Part shown: piece after piece, positions 1-8,222 of the stretch
Layout of the letters: each line of letters starts with the position of its first letter
Numbering within the stretch: position 1 is the first letter of the stretch
Origin: Paenibacillus lupini
GTDB lineage: Bacteria > Bacillota > Bacilli > Paenibacillales > Paenibacillaceae
Reading direction: 5' to 3'
Assembly (NCBI RefSeq): GCF_011761355.1
Contig: NZ_JAASRW010000003.1
Location: forward strand, 519,188 to 583,187
DNA: 64,000 bases
Program-made: the position numbers and the translations under genes
Notes under the pieces: generated by a model
What the model was told of the DNA's origin: nothing
The model's input: the letters and a program-made list of their open reading frames with translations, nothing else
The model's database searches: none

Positions 1-12
1 GGAAGTTCAAAC

Positions 13-2070
13 ATGGTAAGCTATTATTCAGGTCAATATGACGTAACGAATTTTGGTGCAGTTGCCGACGCAAAGGTATCGGACAGCGCGGGTGACATTA
101 TGAAATATACCGGATCAGATAATGCTGCCGCTATCAATGCGGCAATTGTTGCAGCAAGTAAAAATGGCGGCGGAACGGTTTACTTCAAAGGAGACTCGAA
201 CTTCGCCTCTAACAGCATCCATTTAAGAAGCAACGTACATTTATATTTGGACAAAAACGCTCAGCTTATCGCTTTAGACCATATCGACGCAAGAGAAGCT
301 CCTTTAAATTATCCCTTCGCATTGGGGCAGGATGACGGTCATGGCTATTGGGAAGACGCTCTTATGTGGGGCATTCGCGTAGAGAATATCAAAATCATCG
401 GCAATTCGGCCAAAATTTACGGAAATATGAATTTATATACGGGATATAGCGATCCTTATGTTGCTGGTAACGGAACCAAAACCATTTCGCTCAAGCTATC
501 CAAAAATATCGTGATTGGCGGAATGGACGAGGATCATCTTTTAACCATCGAACAAGGCGGCTGGTTTTCTGTACTAACAACCGGATGCGATAACATTAGA
601 GTTCAAAATATATTATTGCCTGACTCTACTTCCGGTCGTCAAAGAGACACATTCAACTTTATGCAAAATAGCGACGCATCCGCTTATAACATTACAACTC
701 TGAAATCCAGCAATGACGTTGCAAAATTAGGAAGCGACTTTTCTTTAGGATTTATTAGACATGTTTCTAATATCGATATTGAAAAAATCGTTGCTGGTGA
801 CATCGCAGGCGGAAATGTGTTCCAGTTAGGCTCGGAAACCGTTGGAGATATGGAAAATATAACTGCAAAAAATTTAAGTCTTACAACAAATGCGAACAAA
901 ACCGGTGTTGCCATCTGGGTTAACGACGGTTCAAACGTAAGTAACGTAACCTTATCCGATTTACATTTAGAAAACACATCCGGCGGTATTGCTTTCGGCG
1001 TGTCTCCTCGATTTGAAGGTGCCGGACTTGACGAAGATGGAAGTCTTCAAACAGCAAGGCTGCCTCTTGGAATAAGAAGACCCGGTTCAATTTCAAACGT
1101 AACGGTAGATGGGGCTGTTTTATCCAAGAACGCAGGAGGAGATGGGGCATTCCCCATTGTGATTCAAGGATATAAACGGTTTCCAAGCACCGGATCCGCA
1201 GGCCAGGTTGACGTTGGTTCCGTAGGAACGATTGTAGATGGAGAAACGTATCCCGTTCGAAATATAACGATTAAAAACCTTGATCTTACTGCATCCTATA
1301 ATCCTGCTAAACCTGCTTCCAAGCCCGTGCTATCAAACACGACGGAAGTTATAGCCGAAGCTAAAAATGGGGGGAACTATCGAACATCGTCCTATTCAAA
1401 TGCGAGCTCATTCCCTGCATATGGCATACTTATGAAATACGTCGACCATGTCACGATTCAAGACAGTTCAATAAAATATGAAGACACGTTAAAAAATGAC
1501 CGATTTGCGATTGTTGTTGATAATGGAACTGACGTTAATTTAAGCAACCTAAATATTTTACAAGGCGGGTTAATCGGCAGTGCTGTACAAGTTAGAGGTA
1601 CCTCAAGTTATCATTTTAGCAATATCGGTGTTAAAACGTTCAATAAAAACTATAAAACGCAAACCGCAACTGTGTATCCTGATGCAAATGGCAGTACCAA
1701 GTTCGATAGTTCCGTACAGGCAAATTTATCGCAGTCCTACGTTTTCCCGAGCATTGTCTCTGACACAACCGTAGATATTGCCTATACAAGCACGCATATT
1801 AATTCCATTTCAAGCCGTGCAATTGACATTAAGGCTGGGACAACGGCTGGTAATGTGTTGGACGAGTTAATATCCCTGAATGGTGTTCAGACGATTTCCG
1901 TTGTAGATGGTAGTGGCCATCCCGTTGCTTCAACCGAAGCTATTACAACAGATCATTGTCTTAAAGTGACTTCAGCCGAAGGAATCCAAACGATCATGCC
2001 GTTTTCAATTGATGGTGCCATTTCCTCTGTTACGGATCTAGATCGTGTATCACTACATGAAGTCGCTTAA
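13..2070 (+). CDS. Right-handed beta-helix protein, pectate-lyase-3/GH28-like; possibly 5'-partial
   Basis: The N-terminus carries the opening typical of Pectate_lyase_3/GH28 beta-helix enzymes: YDVTNFGAVAD, then AAAINAAIVAASKNGGGTVY around residues 38-57. Many short rungs rich in N, V and I follow (for example NITAKNLSLT), consistent with a parallel beta-helix to about residue 580, then a small C-terminal domain. I infer a polysaccharide-active enzyme or binder. The usual GH28 motifs (NTDG, DD, GHG, RIK) are not recognisable; the segments at their expected places read DTFNF, SSNDVAKLGSD and GGNVFQLGSE, so substrate and even catalysis are uncertain. No signal peptide is visible. The frame stays open to base 1, so the real start may lie upstream, although GGAAG sits 8 bases before this ATG. 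The gene looks more AT-rich than most of the window, which may hint at transfer. Confidence 0.75.
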   Translation: MVSYYSGQYDVTNFGAVADAKVSDSAGDIMKYTGSDNAAAINAAIVAASKNGGGTVYFKGDSNFASNSIHLRSNVHLYLDKNAQLIALDHIDAREAPLNYPFALGQDDGHGYWEDALMWGIRVENIKIIGNSAKIYGNMNLYTGYSDPYVAGNGTKTISLKLSKNIVIGGMDEDHLLTIEQGGWFSVLTTGCDNIRVQNILLPDSTSGRQRDTFNFMQNSDASAYNITTLKSSNDVAKLGSDFSLGFIRHVSNIDIEKIVAGDIAGGNVFQLGSETVGDMENITAKNLSLTTNANKTGVAIWVNDGSNVSNVTLSDLHLENTSGGIAFGVSPRFEGAGLDEDGSLQTARLPLGIRRPGSISNVTVDGAVLSKNAGGDGAFPIVIQGYKRFPSTGSAGQVDVGSVGTIVDGETYPVRNITIKNLDLTASYNPAKPASKPVLSNTTEVIAEAKNGGNYRTSSYSNASSFPAYGILMKYVDHVTIQDSSIKYEDTLKNDRFAIVVDNGTDVNLSNLNILQGGLIGSAVQVRGTSSYHFSNIGVKTFNKNYKTQTATVYPDANGSTKFDSSVQANLSQSYVFPSIVSDTTVDIAYTSTHINSISSRAIDIKAGTTAGNVLDELISLNGVQTISVVDGSGHPVASTEAITTDHCLKVTSAEGIQTIMPFSIDGAISSVTDLDRVSLHEVA

Positions 2071-2125
2071 CCGCAACTCTAGTCCTTTTATGGGGACGAG
2101 TACAACGACATAATAATTCCGCTTT

Positions 2126-2154
2126 AGAACCTTGATAAAATCAAGGTTCTTTTT
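2126..2154 (+). terminator. Intrinsic terminator after the beta-helix gene
   Basis: A perfect 10-bp stem (AGAACCTTGA with TCAAGGTTCT, loop TAAAA) runs directly into a T-run, 56 bases after the stop codon of the beta-helix gene. Confidence 0.9.
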
Positions 2155-2302
2155 CATTTGTACGTATATTATTTATGGTAATTTTTGGGTGTAAAAATCC
2201 CTATATACTGCGCCAGCGACAAAAGAAGCCCAAAAAGTAATTCAACTAATGCACCGTGATGGTTGGAGTCAGACTAACGGTTGGGCTCTAAAGGCAAGCC
2301 GA

Positions 2303-2342
2303 AAGAAGGGTGCCAATTCCATTAGAACTGAGCACCTTTCTT
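2303..2342 (-). terminator. Terminator of the copper-amine-oxidase-N-domain gene
   Basis: An 11-bp stem (AAGAAGGGTGC with GCACCTTTCTT, one G-T wobble) lies just beyond the stop of the minus-strand gene ending at 2355. Read on the minus strand, the descending arm ends in CTTCTTTC. Confidence 0.6.
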
Positions 2343-2354
2343 GTTATTGAGTTT

Positions 2355-3326
2355 CTATTTAATACGAGTGAACGTTTGACCAGCCAACTCTAGTGTATCA
2401 CCGTTAACAACAAATTCGACCGTACTATTAGACATGTCCGCAACGATACGAATATGGGACGAGTCAACGATCAAGTAGTTCCCAGCCGCTTGACCAGCGC
2501 GATATAATACACCGTCGGTGGTCAACTCCATTACTGTTCCTTTGCTCGATTCGGTCCAAGAGCCGACTAGCTTAGATGCGATATCCGCGCTTGCCGAAAC
2601 GGCAGGAGATAGGACCAGATCATATCCTCTAGCTGTCATATGCTCGACGATTGCCTTGTAACTTGCGTTATCTGGTGTGCCTGCTCCAAATGGATTATCC
2701 TTCTTTACTCGAAGGACGTACGCGTACTCTCCTTTGGTTCCCAACAAAGAGTCTTTAACATCATGGTTCTCAGTATTCCAGTTTGCCTGATCAATAACCT
2801 CTACTGTAGCAACAATTCGTGCTTCAGGTGATGCTACATCTTGAGGCAAGTAAAGTAAGTCGATTGCGCTAAGAGTGCCCACCGTCAATGCCCCAGACAT
2901 AATTCCGTCCGCGACCGATTCCGCCGGCCATACTGTCGGACGAAGCTTGCCGCCAAACGATGCTGGAATCTGCAAGGAATAACCGTACTTATCCAAAATC
3001 AATTGTTCATCTGCTCGATACTCAAGATATTCGCTTTTTGGGGTGAAATATGCCGTCTGTGATGATCCTTCCCAATAGACGTCATAACCGAGTTGTCCGG
3101 CTACGCTGCGAACGGGTAAATATGTGCGGTTGTTATAAACGAGAGGCGTCACTGCCGAGCCGTTGTCATCTTTTAATTCGACTTGGCTACCGCCTACATT
3201 GATGTTGACGGACGGGTTTAAGAATGCCTTCACTTGGGTCAATTGACCAGATGCGTATACACCAGCCGCGATCCCTAACGTCATGGTCGCTGTTAACCCT
3301 GCAGCAATAACAGTTTTTTTCATCAT
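2355..3326 (-). CDS. Secreted protein with copper amine oxidase N-terminal-like domain
   Basis: This 323-aa protein has a signal peptide (MMKKTVIAAGL, then small residues to about 26) followed by a copper amine oxidase N-domain. Its hallmarks are NPSVNINVGG, the PLVYNNRTYLPVRSVAGQLG strand-helix (about 62-81) and YWEGSSQTAYF. In Paenibacillus this domain is a common extracellular module and usually does not indicate amine oxidase activity. The C-terminal half, about residues 110-323, is not a family I recognise; its last 75 residues read like a small beta-barrel (GSWTESSKGTVMELTTDGVL). A GGAGGT sits 7 bases before the first ATG. It lies downstream of the ECF sigma/anti-sigma pair on the same strand and could belong to that regulon. 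The 90-base gap to the anti-sigma gene leaves co-transcription open. Confidence 0.75.
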   Translation of the reverse strand: MMKKTVIAAGLTATMTLGIAAGVYASGQLTQVKAFLNPSVNINVGGSQVELKDDNGSAVTPLVYNNRTYLPVRSVAGQLGYDVYWEGSSQTAYFTPKSEYLEYRADEQLILDKYGYSLQIPASFGGKLRPTVWPAESVADGIMSGALTVGTLSAIDLLYLPQDVASPEARIVATVEVIDQANWNTENHDVKDSLLGTKGEYAYVLRVKKDNPFGAGTPDNASYKAIVEHMTARGYDLVLSPAVSASADIASKLVGSWTESSKGTVMELTTDGVLYRAGQAAGNYLIVDSSHIRIVADMSNSTVEFVVNGDTLELAGQTFTRIK

Positions 3327-3416
3327 AAATGTTACCTCCGTAAGCTTATTGTGGTTTGTACATAGCTATAACGGGTAGCCTTATGATAAAGTTTGGTAGA
3401 TTTCTCCGATAAGGAA

Positions 3417-4295
3417 TTATTTTAAATATTCTTGATCGCCCTGAATATCAGCTAATACCTCTGTCGGTATAACGAATTCAATGATACCCATCGATCCGGG
3501 AGCGACAGCGTACTTATCAAAGGAAATGACCAGTTTGTTATCATGATTAATATAAAAATTTTGATCTTTCTCAATCGATTTAAAATTCATGTCTGACTCT
3601 TGCTGTCCATTTCCGGAAACCCAGAAAAACAAGTTCTTGTTTTGTTTCATTCTCGCTATCATTTGTTCCTTGATGTTGTTGCTGATGATTTCGATATACT
3701 GTTCGTCTTTAAATAGACTCGAGAGCGTGATGAGCACATGGTTCTCTTTGTCGACCGTGTCGTATTTGAATGTTGTAGAGGAAGAACCTACGGTATTTAC
3801 GACATAGCGTCCAACGCATAACAAACGATCCGTATCTGTTTTGACAACATAACCGCTTTCCACACCAGCTTCTCCACCTCCGTTTTTCTTCAAGTCTTCT
3901 ACTTCAACCATAAATTCCGTGTAAAGCCGCTTGCTCTCCACAGAATATTTGTCATTCAATTGATTTTCTAACGACTTGTCACCAAGATCGGAAATTGCCG
4001 GTACTTGAATATGGGCTTTATAGGATGATTCATTAACCTTGTATTCTCGGATAGTAAGTACTTTAGCAAGGGGGCCGATTACAGGCCACTTCGAAGATGC
4101 ATTTGCAAACGAGGGACTTATGTTTAAAGCGGAAATAAACAAGGTAACAATTGCTGCAGTAGCAGAGATCCATCGAATTCGCAGCATTTTCTTATGGATA
4201 TGCTTGCGATATGCTTCTTCTACAATGATGTCCAGACCCTCGGGGACAGGTATTTCGCTATATTGTCGCTTTAGTTCAATCATCTTGTTATCCAT
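3417..4295 (-). CDS. RsiV-like anti-sigma factor (DUF3298/DUF4163-type, single TM)
   Basis: A short cytoplasmic N-terminus (about 42 residues) is followed by one membrane segment (WISATAAIVTLFISALNISP) and a large extracellular domain. That domain resembles the DUF4163/DUF3298 region of Bacillus RsiV, ending in ISFDKYAVAPGSMGIIEFVIP, the usual DUF3298 finish. RsiV holds SigV at the membrane and in Bacillus is destroyed on lysozyme binding; the sensing ligand here is unknown. The gene overlaps the upstream sigma gene by 16 bases, suggesting translational coupling. An ATG two codons further upstream (4301) abuts the AAGGTGG ribosome site, so the ATG at 4295, spaced 6 bases from it, is preferred. 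Length (292 aa) fits RsiV. Confidence 0.8.
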   Translation of the reverse strand: MDNKMIELKRQYSEIPVPEGLDIIVEEAYRKHIHKKMLRIRWISATAAIVTLFISALNISPSFANASSKWPVIGPLAKVLTIREYKVNESSYKAHIQVPAISDLGDKSLENQLNDKYSVESKRLYTEFMVEVEDLKKNGGGEAGVESGYVVKTDTDRLLCVGRYVVNTVGSSSTTFKYDTVDKENHVLITLSSLFKDEQYIEIISNNIKEQMIARMKQNKNLFFWVSGNGQQESDMNFKSIEKDQNFYINHDNKLVISFDKYAVAPGSMGIIEFVIPTEVLADIQGDQEYLK

Positions 4296-4801
4296 TGCCA
4301 TCCACCTTTCAAGTTTTCATCGTTCATGAATAACCGTAATTTTCGTAAAGCTTCATACAATCGTGTTTTGATTGTGTTAACATTTTCGTTCAAGACATGT
4401 GCGATTTCTTCAATTTTCATGTCTTCAAAGTAGCGGAGAACAACTACACTTCGATATAGAGGAGGGAGCAAATTTATCGCATGCTCCAAATCAAAGTCTC
4501 TATAGGCATCATGTGTACTTAAACCATAAGTTTCGAGTGTCACTTCATCGTAAGGAACACTATTTTTCCTTTTTCTCAAAAAGTCTAACGCAGTGTTTAT
4601 CACAATTCGATAAAACCAGCTCTTTACATGGGAAACATCTTTGAGTGACTTCGAAGCTGCTAGAGCTTTATGAGTGGCTTCTTGAAAAATGTCCCGTGCG
4701 TCATCGGGATTTCTGACGTATGTATATGCCAAACGATAAGCGTTATCTTTGTGTTGTAAAATGCATTGCAACACTTCCTTTGAAGAAGGGGAAGCAAACA
4801 T
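4280..4801 (-). CDS. ECF RNA polymerase sigma factor (SigV-like)
   Basis: This 173-aa sigma-70 factor of the ECF type contains region 2 (AYRLAYTYVRNPDDARDIFQ, then WFYRIVINTALDFLRKRK) and region 4 (LPPLYRSVVVLRYFEDMKIE followed by IAHVLNENVNTIKTRLYEAL). It would direct RNA polymerase to stress promoters when released by the RsiV-like protein encoded next to it. An in-frame ATG at 4852 exists but has no ribosome site. The ATG at 4801 has AAAGGAGAG about 10 bases upstream and gives the standard ECF length. The pair sigma/anti-sigma with a cell-envelope protein downstream resembles the sigV-rsiV arrangement, but other RsiV-partnered ECF groups are possible. Confidence 0.88.
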   Translation of the reverse strand: MFASPSSKEVLQCILQHKDNAYRLAYTYVRNPDDARDIFQEATHKALAASKSLKDVSHVKSWFYRIVINTALDFLRKRKNSVPYDEVTLETYGLSTHDAYRDFDLEHAINLLPPLYRSVVVLRYFEDMKIEEIAHVLNENVNTIKTRLYEALRKLRLFMNDENLKGGWQWITR

Positions 4802-5175
4802 GACGAATAAACTCTCCTTTACGATAAGGGACGTAAAACTATAACGTTCCATGCCGGCAAAAAGTTTGGTGTGGAGATATTTACCTGCTGCTTCGAGATG
4901 CAGGACTTCAATATGGCTGTGAATTAAATTACGGAAATGATTCGGCTTCTAGAGCGCAGCCGAATGAGCTTCGAAGTGTGAACCGGATCTCATTCTCGAC
5001 TGAACTGAGTTTCTGTATTTTTCTAAGCTTGAAAACGATCAGATTGTTCGGAGTTTCTGCGATGAGGGCATCGGTTTATCGTCTTAATTAATCGAAACTG
5101 GTGGAAGATGTGTACAGCTGTCAACTTAAAAATGCACGATTTATTAAGCTATCTGGGAACGTTAGCTCAATAAAA

Positions 5176-5211
5176 ACAGTGCAGCAGCCGGTCAGTATTG
5201 ACCGGCTGCTG
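5176..5211 (-). terminator. Hairpin, likely minus-strand terminator
   Basis: Perfect 13-bp stem (CAGCAGCCGGTCA at 5182-5194 with its complement at 5199-5211, loop GTAT). Read on the minus strand it is followed by CACTGTTTTTA, so it could stop the exporter operon transcript. The plus-strand side has only GTTTCTC. Confidence 0.65.
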
Positions 5212-5295
5212 ACGTTTCTCAACTGTGGGTATTTGAATGCTTGGTTCAAAATATAATTGGGATTTTCTTGTCGTTGTAAAAGCATTTCTACGCAA

Positions 5296-5337
5296 AGCGG
5301 CTGTGCGGGCTTAAACCCTGCACAGCCGCTTTTTTTA
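5296..5337 (+). terminator. Strong plus-strand terminator with no obvious upstream gene
   Basis: Stem AGCGGCTGTGC with GCACAGCCGCT plus an inner GGG/CCC, followed by seven T residues on the plus strand. All neighbouring genes within 2.8 kb upstream are on the minus strand, so it either terminates an unannotated plus transcript or works weakly in both directions for the exporter operon ending at 5459. Confidence 0.8.
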
Positions 5338-5458
5338 CTTGTTTTTTACCATTTAAGAATACGGGTTAAACCTCAAACGGAGCATTTCAAATGATTCTGG
5401 AGAAGCAGAGTTTATTCTTACGATGTAGCTTCTTTGCAGAAAGCTTGCTGCTTTAACC

Positions 5459-6457
5459 CTACACCGAAGACGTTGTCTTATAAACTTCCCGTATTGCGTC
5501 TTCGACGTTTGGTTCTTTTACGCTAATATCTTGAATCGGCAGCTTTTGCGATAAGGCGGCGATTAGCTCTGAGGCGGAGATGGCTTCCTTCTCGAATTGG
5601 TACCATATCTTGAGCCCCTCTTGTTTGATCACGATGGCGTTAGGGGTGGACAGATCAGCGCAAGGCTTCTGAAGCTCGACAACTAGCATGCGGTGAGGCG
5701 TTAACTTGTGAATGATGGACTCGATGGGGCCGTCCTCTACGATTTTGCCATTGTTCACGACGATAATCCTGCTGCAGAGCTGCTCAACATCATCGAGATC
5801 ATGGGTAGTTAGAATAACGGTTACCCCACGCGTACGATTAATCTCCTTAATAAAATTACGAATAGCCAGCTTTGCATCCGCATCTAGTCCAATCGTAGGT
5901 TCATCTAGGAACAATACGGATGGAGAGTGGAGCATGGCAGCCGCAATATCACCACGCATACGTTGACCAAGGGAAAGCTGGCGCACCGGTGTATTAATAA
6001 AATCCTGCAGCTTCAGCACATCCGTCAATATCGCGAGATTCTGCTCATATTCCGCCTGATTGATCTGGTAGATTCTTCGCAGCAGCTCAAACGATTCGCC
6101 AAGCCGCAAATCCCAATAAAGCTGAGTCCGCTGTCCGAATACGACGCCAAGTTTGCGGACAACGGCTTTTCGGTCGGCCTGCGGGGAAATGCCGCATACC
6201 TTTATGGACCCAGCGGTTGGATGGAGAATGCCGGTCAGCATCTTAATCGTGGTGCTTTTGCCAGCGCCGTTTGGACCAATGTAGCCAACGATTTCGCCAG
6301 GAGCGATAGAGAAGCTTATCCCATTTACGCCGTTAAATTTCGTTTTCTTAGGGAAGAGAAGACTCTTGAGCGAGCCGCGCAGCCCGCTTTCTTTCTTCAC
6401 GATGATATATTCTTTCACGAGATCATTTACTTCAATAACGGCATCCATTCTCGTCAT
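5459..6457 (-). CDS. ABC-2 exporter ATP-binding protein (COG4586 type)
   Basis: The nucleotide-binding subunit shows Walker A GPNGAGKST (about residues 61-69), the signature LSLGQRMRGD, Walker B SVLFLDEPTIGLD and the H-loop TTHDLDD. A roughly 20-residue extension before the core (KKESGLRGSLKSLLFPKK) is typical of the COG4586 branch, which pairs with two distinct six-helix permeases, exactly the two genes upstream. The family exports hydrophobic or toxic compounds in some bacteria; the substrate here is unknown. The order permease, permease, ATPase is tightly packed, so an operon read leftward is likely. Starts are possible at TTG 6466, ATG 6457 and ATG 6448, all served by GGGGGC; 6457 is a compromise. 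Confidence 0.9.
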   Translation of the reverse strand: MTRMDAVIEVNDLVKEYIIVKKESGLRGSLKSLLFPKKTKFNGVNGISFSIAPGEIVGYIGPNGAGKSTTIKMLTGILHPTAGSIKVCGISPQADRKAVVRKLGVVFGQRTQLYWDLRLGESFELLRRIYQINQAEYEQNLAILTDVLKLQDFINTPVRQLSLGQRMRGDIAAAMLHSPSVLFLDEPTIGLDADAKLAIRNFIKEINRTRGVTVILTTHDLDDVEQLCSRIIVVNNGKIVEDGPIESIIHKLTPHRMLVVELQKPCADLSTPNAIVIKQEGLKIWYQFEKEAISASELIAALSQKLPIQDISVKEPNVEDAIREVYKTTSSV

Positions 6458-6469
6458 TGCCCCCAAGTC

Positions 6470-7288
6470 TTAAGAGCCTGCGCTCTCGTAATTTTTCATT
6501 CCGAATCTGAAAATACCACTCGCAATCAAGAAGCAGATGATCCCGACTAACGGCGTCCAAAGAGCGAAGCTCAGCGGGAGCTCAAGCCCGCCATTATCTG
6601 TACCAAGAAACTCGGCAGCAGGATAGAAGCTGATGAACCCGATGGGGATGATGAACGTAAACAGAGCTTGCAGGAAAAAAGGGTACATGCTAAGCGGATA
6701 CATTGTGGCACGCTCCAGCATGGTGAGGGCGAAGCCAACCATTGAGCCGTTTCGTTTCGTCCAGAAGGCAATTGTACCAAGGCTTGTGAACAAGGCAGCA
6801 CGGATTAGAATACCACCGATCAATACAAGGATGAGCTTGCCGATATTGACGAGAGACCATTCAAAGCCGGCAATTTCACAGCCATAGAGGAAAATAATAA
6901 CGCCAGGAATGCAGTCAATAAGACCAATAAAGTTCACATAGCTGGCTACCAGCTGGAAGAAGACGTTCATCGGGCGAAGCAGGAGACGGTCGAAGCCGCC
7001 GTTAATGACCATATGGTCCATACTCCAAGTATTAATGAAGAAAACAACAAAGATGCCGTGGCTGATCAGCCCTAGTCCATAAAGGAAGGTAAGCTGCGGG
7101 AAGTCCCAGCCGTTCAGCGCCTGGAAGCGGTCGACAATGATTTTGAGCATCCAGATGCCTGAGAAATATTGAATAGGAATCATCAGAAGCCAGCTGAACA
7201 GGAAGAGCGGGTATTCCAATTGGCGTTGGATGGCCAGCCGTGCCCAGCAGGAAGCGACGGATACATAATGTTTGAATGAGGATACCAT
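6470..7288 (-). CDS. ABC-2 family exporter permease (COG3694 type)
   Basis: This 272-aa membrane protein has about six hydrophobic segments (for example PLFLFSWLLMIPIQYFSGIW and GIIRAALFTSLGTIAFW-like stretches) and fits the permease family that accompanies COG4586 ATPases. A conserved-looking loop VINGGFDRLLLRPMNVFFQL sits mid-protein, as in homologues. It would form a heterodimeric channel with the product of the gene at 7299-8096. Its ribosome site AAGGAGG lies inside the last codons of that upstream gene, so translation is probably coupled; 12 bases separate it from the ATPase gene downstream. Confidence 0.85.
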   Translation of the reverse strand: MVSSFKHYVSVASCWARLAIQRQLEYPLFLFSWLLMIPIQYFSGIWMLKIIVDRFQALNGWDFPQLTFLYGLGLISHGIFVVFFINTWSMDHMVINGGFDRLLLRPMNVFFQLVASYVNFIGLIDCIPGVIIFLYGCEIAGFEWSLVNIGKLILVLIGGILIRAALFTSLGTIAFWTKRNGSMVGFALTMLERATMYPLSMYPFFLQALFTFIIPIGFISFYPAAEFLGTDNGGLELPLSFALWTPLVGIICFLIASGIFRFGMKNYESAGS

Positions 7289-7298
7289 ATGGGCTGTA

Positions 7299-8096
7299 TC
7301 ATCCTCCTTGGATTAAGGTTTTTTTCTTCGTGCGGGACCATCCGGCTGCAAGGACGAGGAAGAGTAATCCAACCCATACTGCTTGAACAGCCATGGCGGT
7401 GAAGCCATCACTGATGCTGGTATTGCCGATATAAATGCCAAGTGGAGTCTGGTACGTATATTGAAAAGGCAGGAACTTCGAGATTGTCTGAACGGTGTCC
7501 GGGAAAAACCATAACGGCACAATGCTGCCGGATAATACGCGGACAATGCTGTCTTTCACATTCCCCATGTTGCCAAGCTCCATGACCCAGAATGCGATCA
7601 ATCCAACGAGTGCACTGAGAAGCCAAAGTATGGCGTAGCTTAGCAGGCAGCTTGGGAGGAAGAGGAGAAAGCCTTGGATGGAAGCGGGCCAAGGGATGCC
7701 AAAGAAGATGGAAGCGAATACAATTAGCGGAAGGGCTCGGTTTAATAAAGAGCTGAACATCTCTCCGATATCCTCAGCCAGATAACAGGCAAGAAGGGGA
7801 ATCGGGCGGTAGAAGTCAGTGACGATCTGTCCTTCCCGTATTTTGTAATAGATGGTGTTCTGTACGTCACAAACGAAGATGGTGGAGATGGTGATCGAGA
7901 GAATGGTATAGGTCGTTATATCCTGCAGGCTAAGCGACTCAACCGTTCCGGAGCCGCCTTTGTAGGCGGTCTGCCATAAGAAGACGGATGCCAGCGTAAG
8001 AATGAGGTTAGTCGCCACGGAAGTGAATACTTCGAATCGGTAAGTCAGATTGGTAAGGAGCTTCATTTTCGTTATATACCAATAAGCTTGAAGCAT
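7299..8096 (-). CDS. ABC-2 family exporter permease (COG4587 type), first gene of operon
   Basis: A 265-aa protein with about six membrane segments and the typical opening MLQAYWYITKMKLLTNLTYR plus the loop KIREGQIVTDFYRPIPLLAC, which is characteristic of this permease group. It is the partner of the permease encoded immediately downstream. GGGGG lies 5 bases before the ATG. It is first in the leftward exporter operon; the 126 bases to the divergent kinase-like gene at 8223 must hold both promoters. Confidence 0.85.
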   Translation of the reverse strand: MLQAYWYITKMKLLTNLTYRFEVFTSVATNLILTLASVFLWQTAYKGGSGTVESLSLQDITTYTILSITISTIFVCDVQNTIYYKIREGQIVTDFYRPIPLLACYLAEDIGEMFSSLLNRALPLIVFASIFFGIPWPASIQGFLLFLPSCLLSYAILWLLSALVGLIAFWVMELGNMGNVKDSIVRVLSGSIVPLWFFPDTVQTISKFLPFQYTYQTPLGIYIGNTSISDGFTAMAVQAVWVGLLFLVLAAGWSRTKKKTLIQGG

Positions 8097-8222
8097 ATTA
8101 ACCCCCTTGAAAGTGACTGCATATGAAAAATCTTACATTTATAACGTTTATATATTAATCTAATTAATAGAAATAGGCTATGGATATTTTAAATATAGAT
8201 ATTTATGGGGAGCGGGATTCAA

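Larger units (their letters stand above)
4802..5458. other. 657-bp intergenic region with two terminators
   Basis: No convincing coding frame is present. It contains the leader and presumably the promoter of the sigma gene (4802-5000), a 13-bp hairpin at 5182-5211 and a strong plus-strand terminator at 5296-5337. A TATAAT hexamer occurs at about 5251-5256, between the two hairpins, without a good -35 element. Confidence 0.6.

Noticed and set aside
2216..2350. Short frame (KVIQLMHRDGW...KKGANS) vaguely like a HicA toxin
   Set aside because: The HicA core (GSH and VTVP) is missing, there is no good start, and the 3' half overlaps the minus-strand terminator hairpin at 2303-2342.
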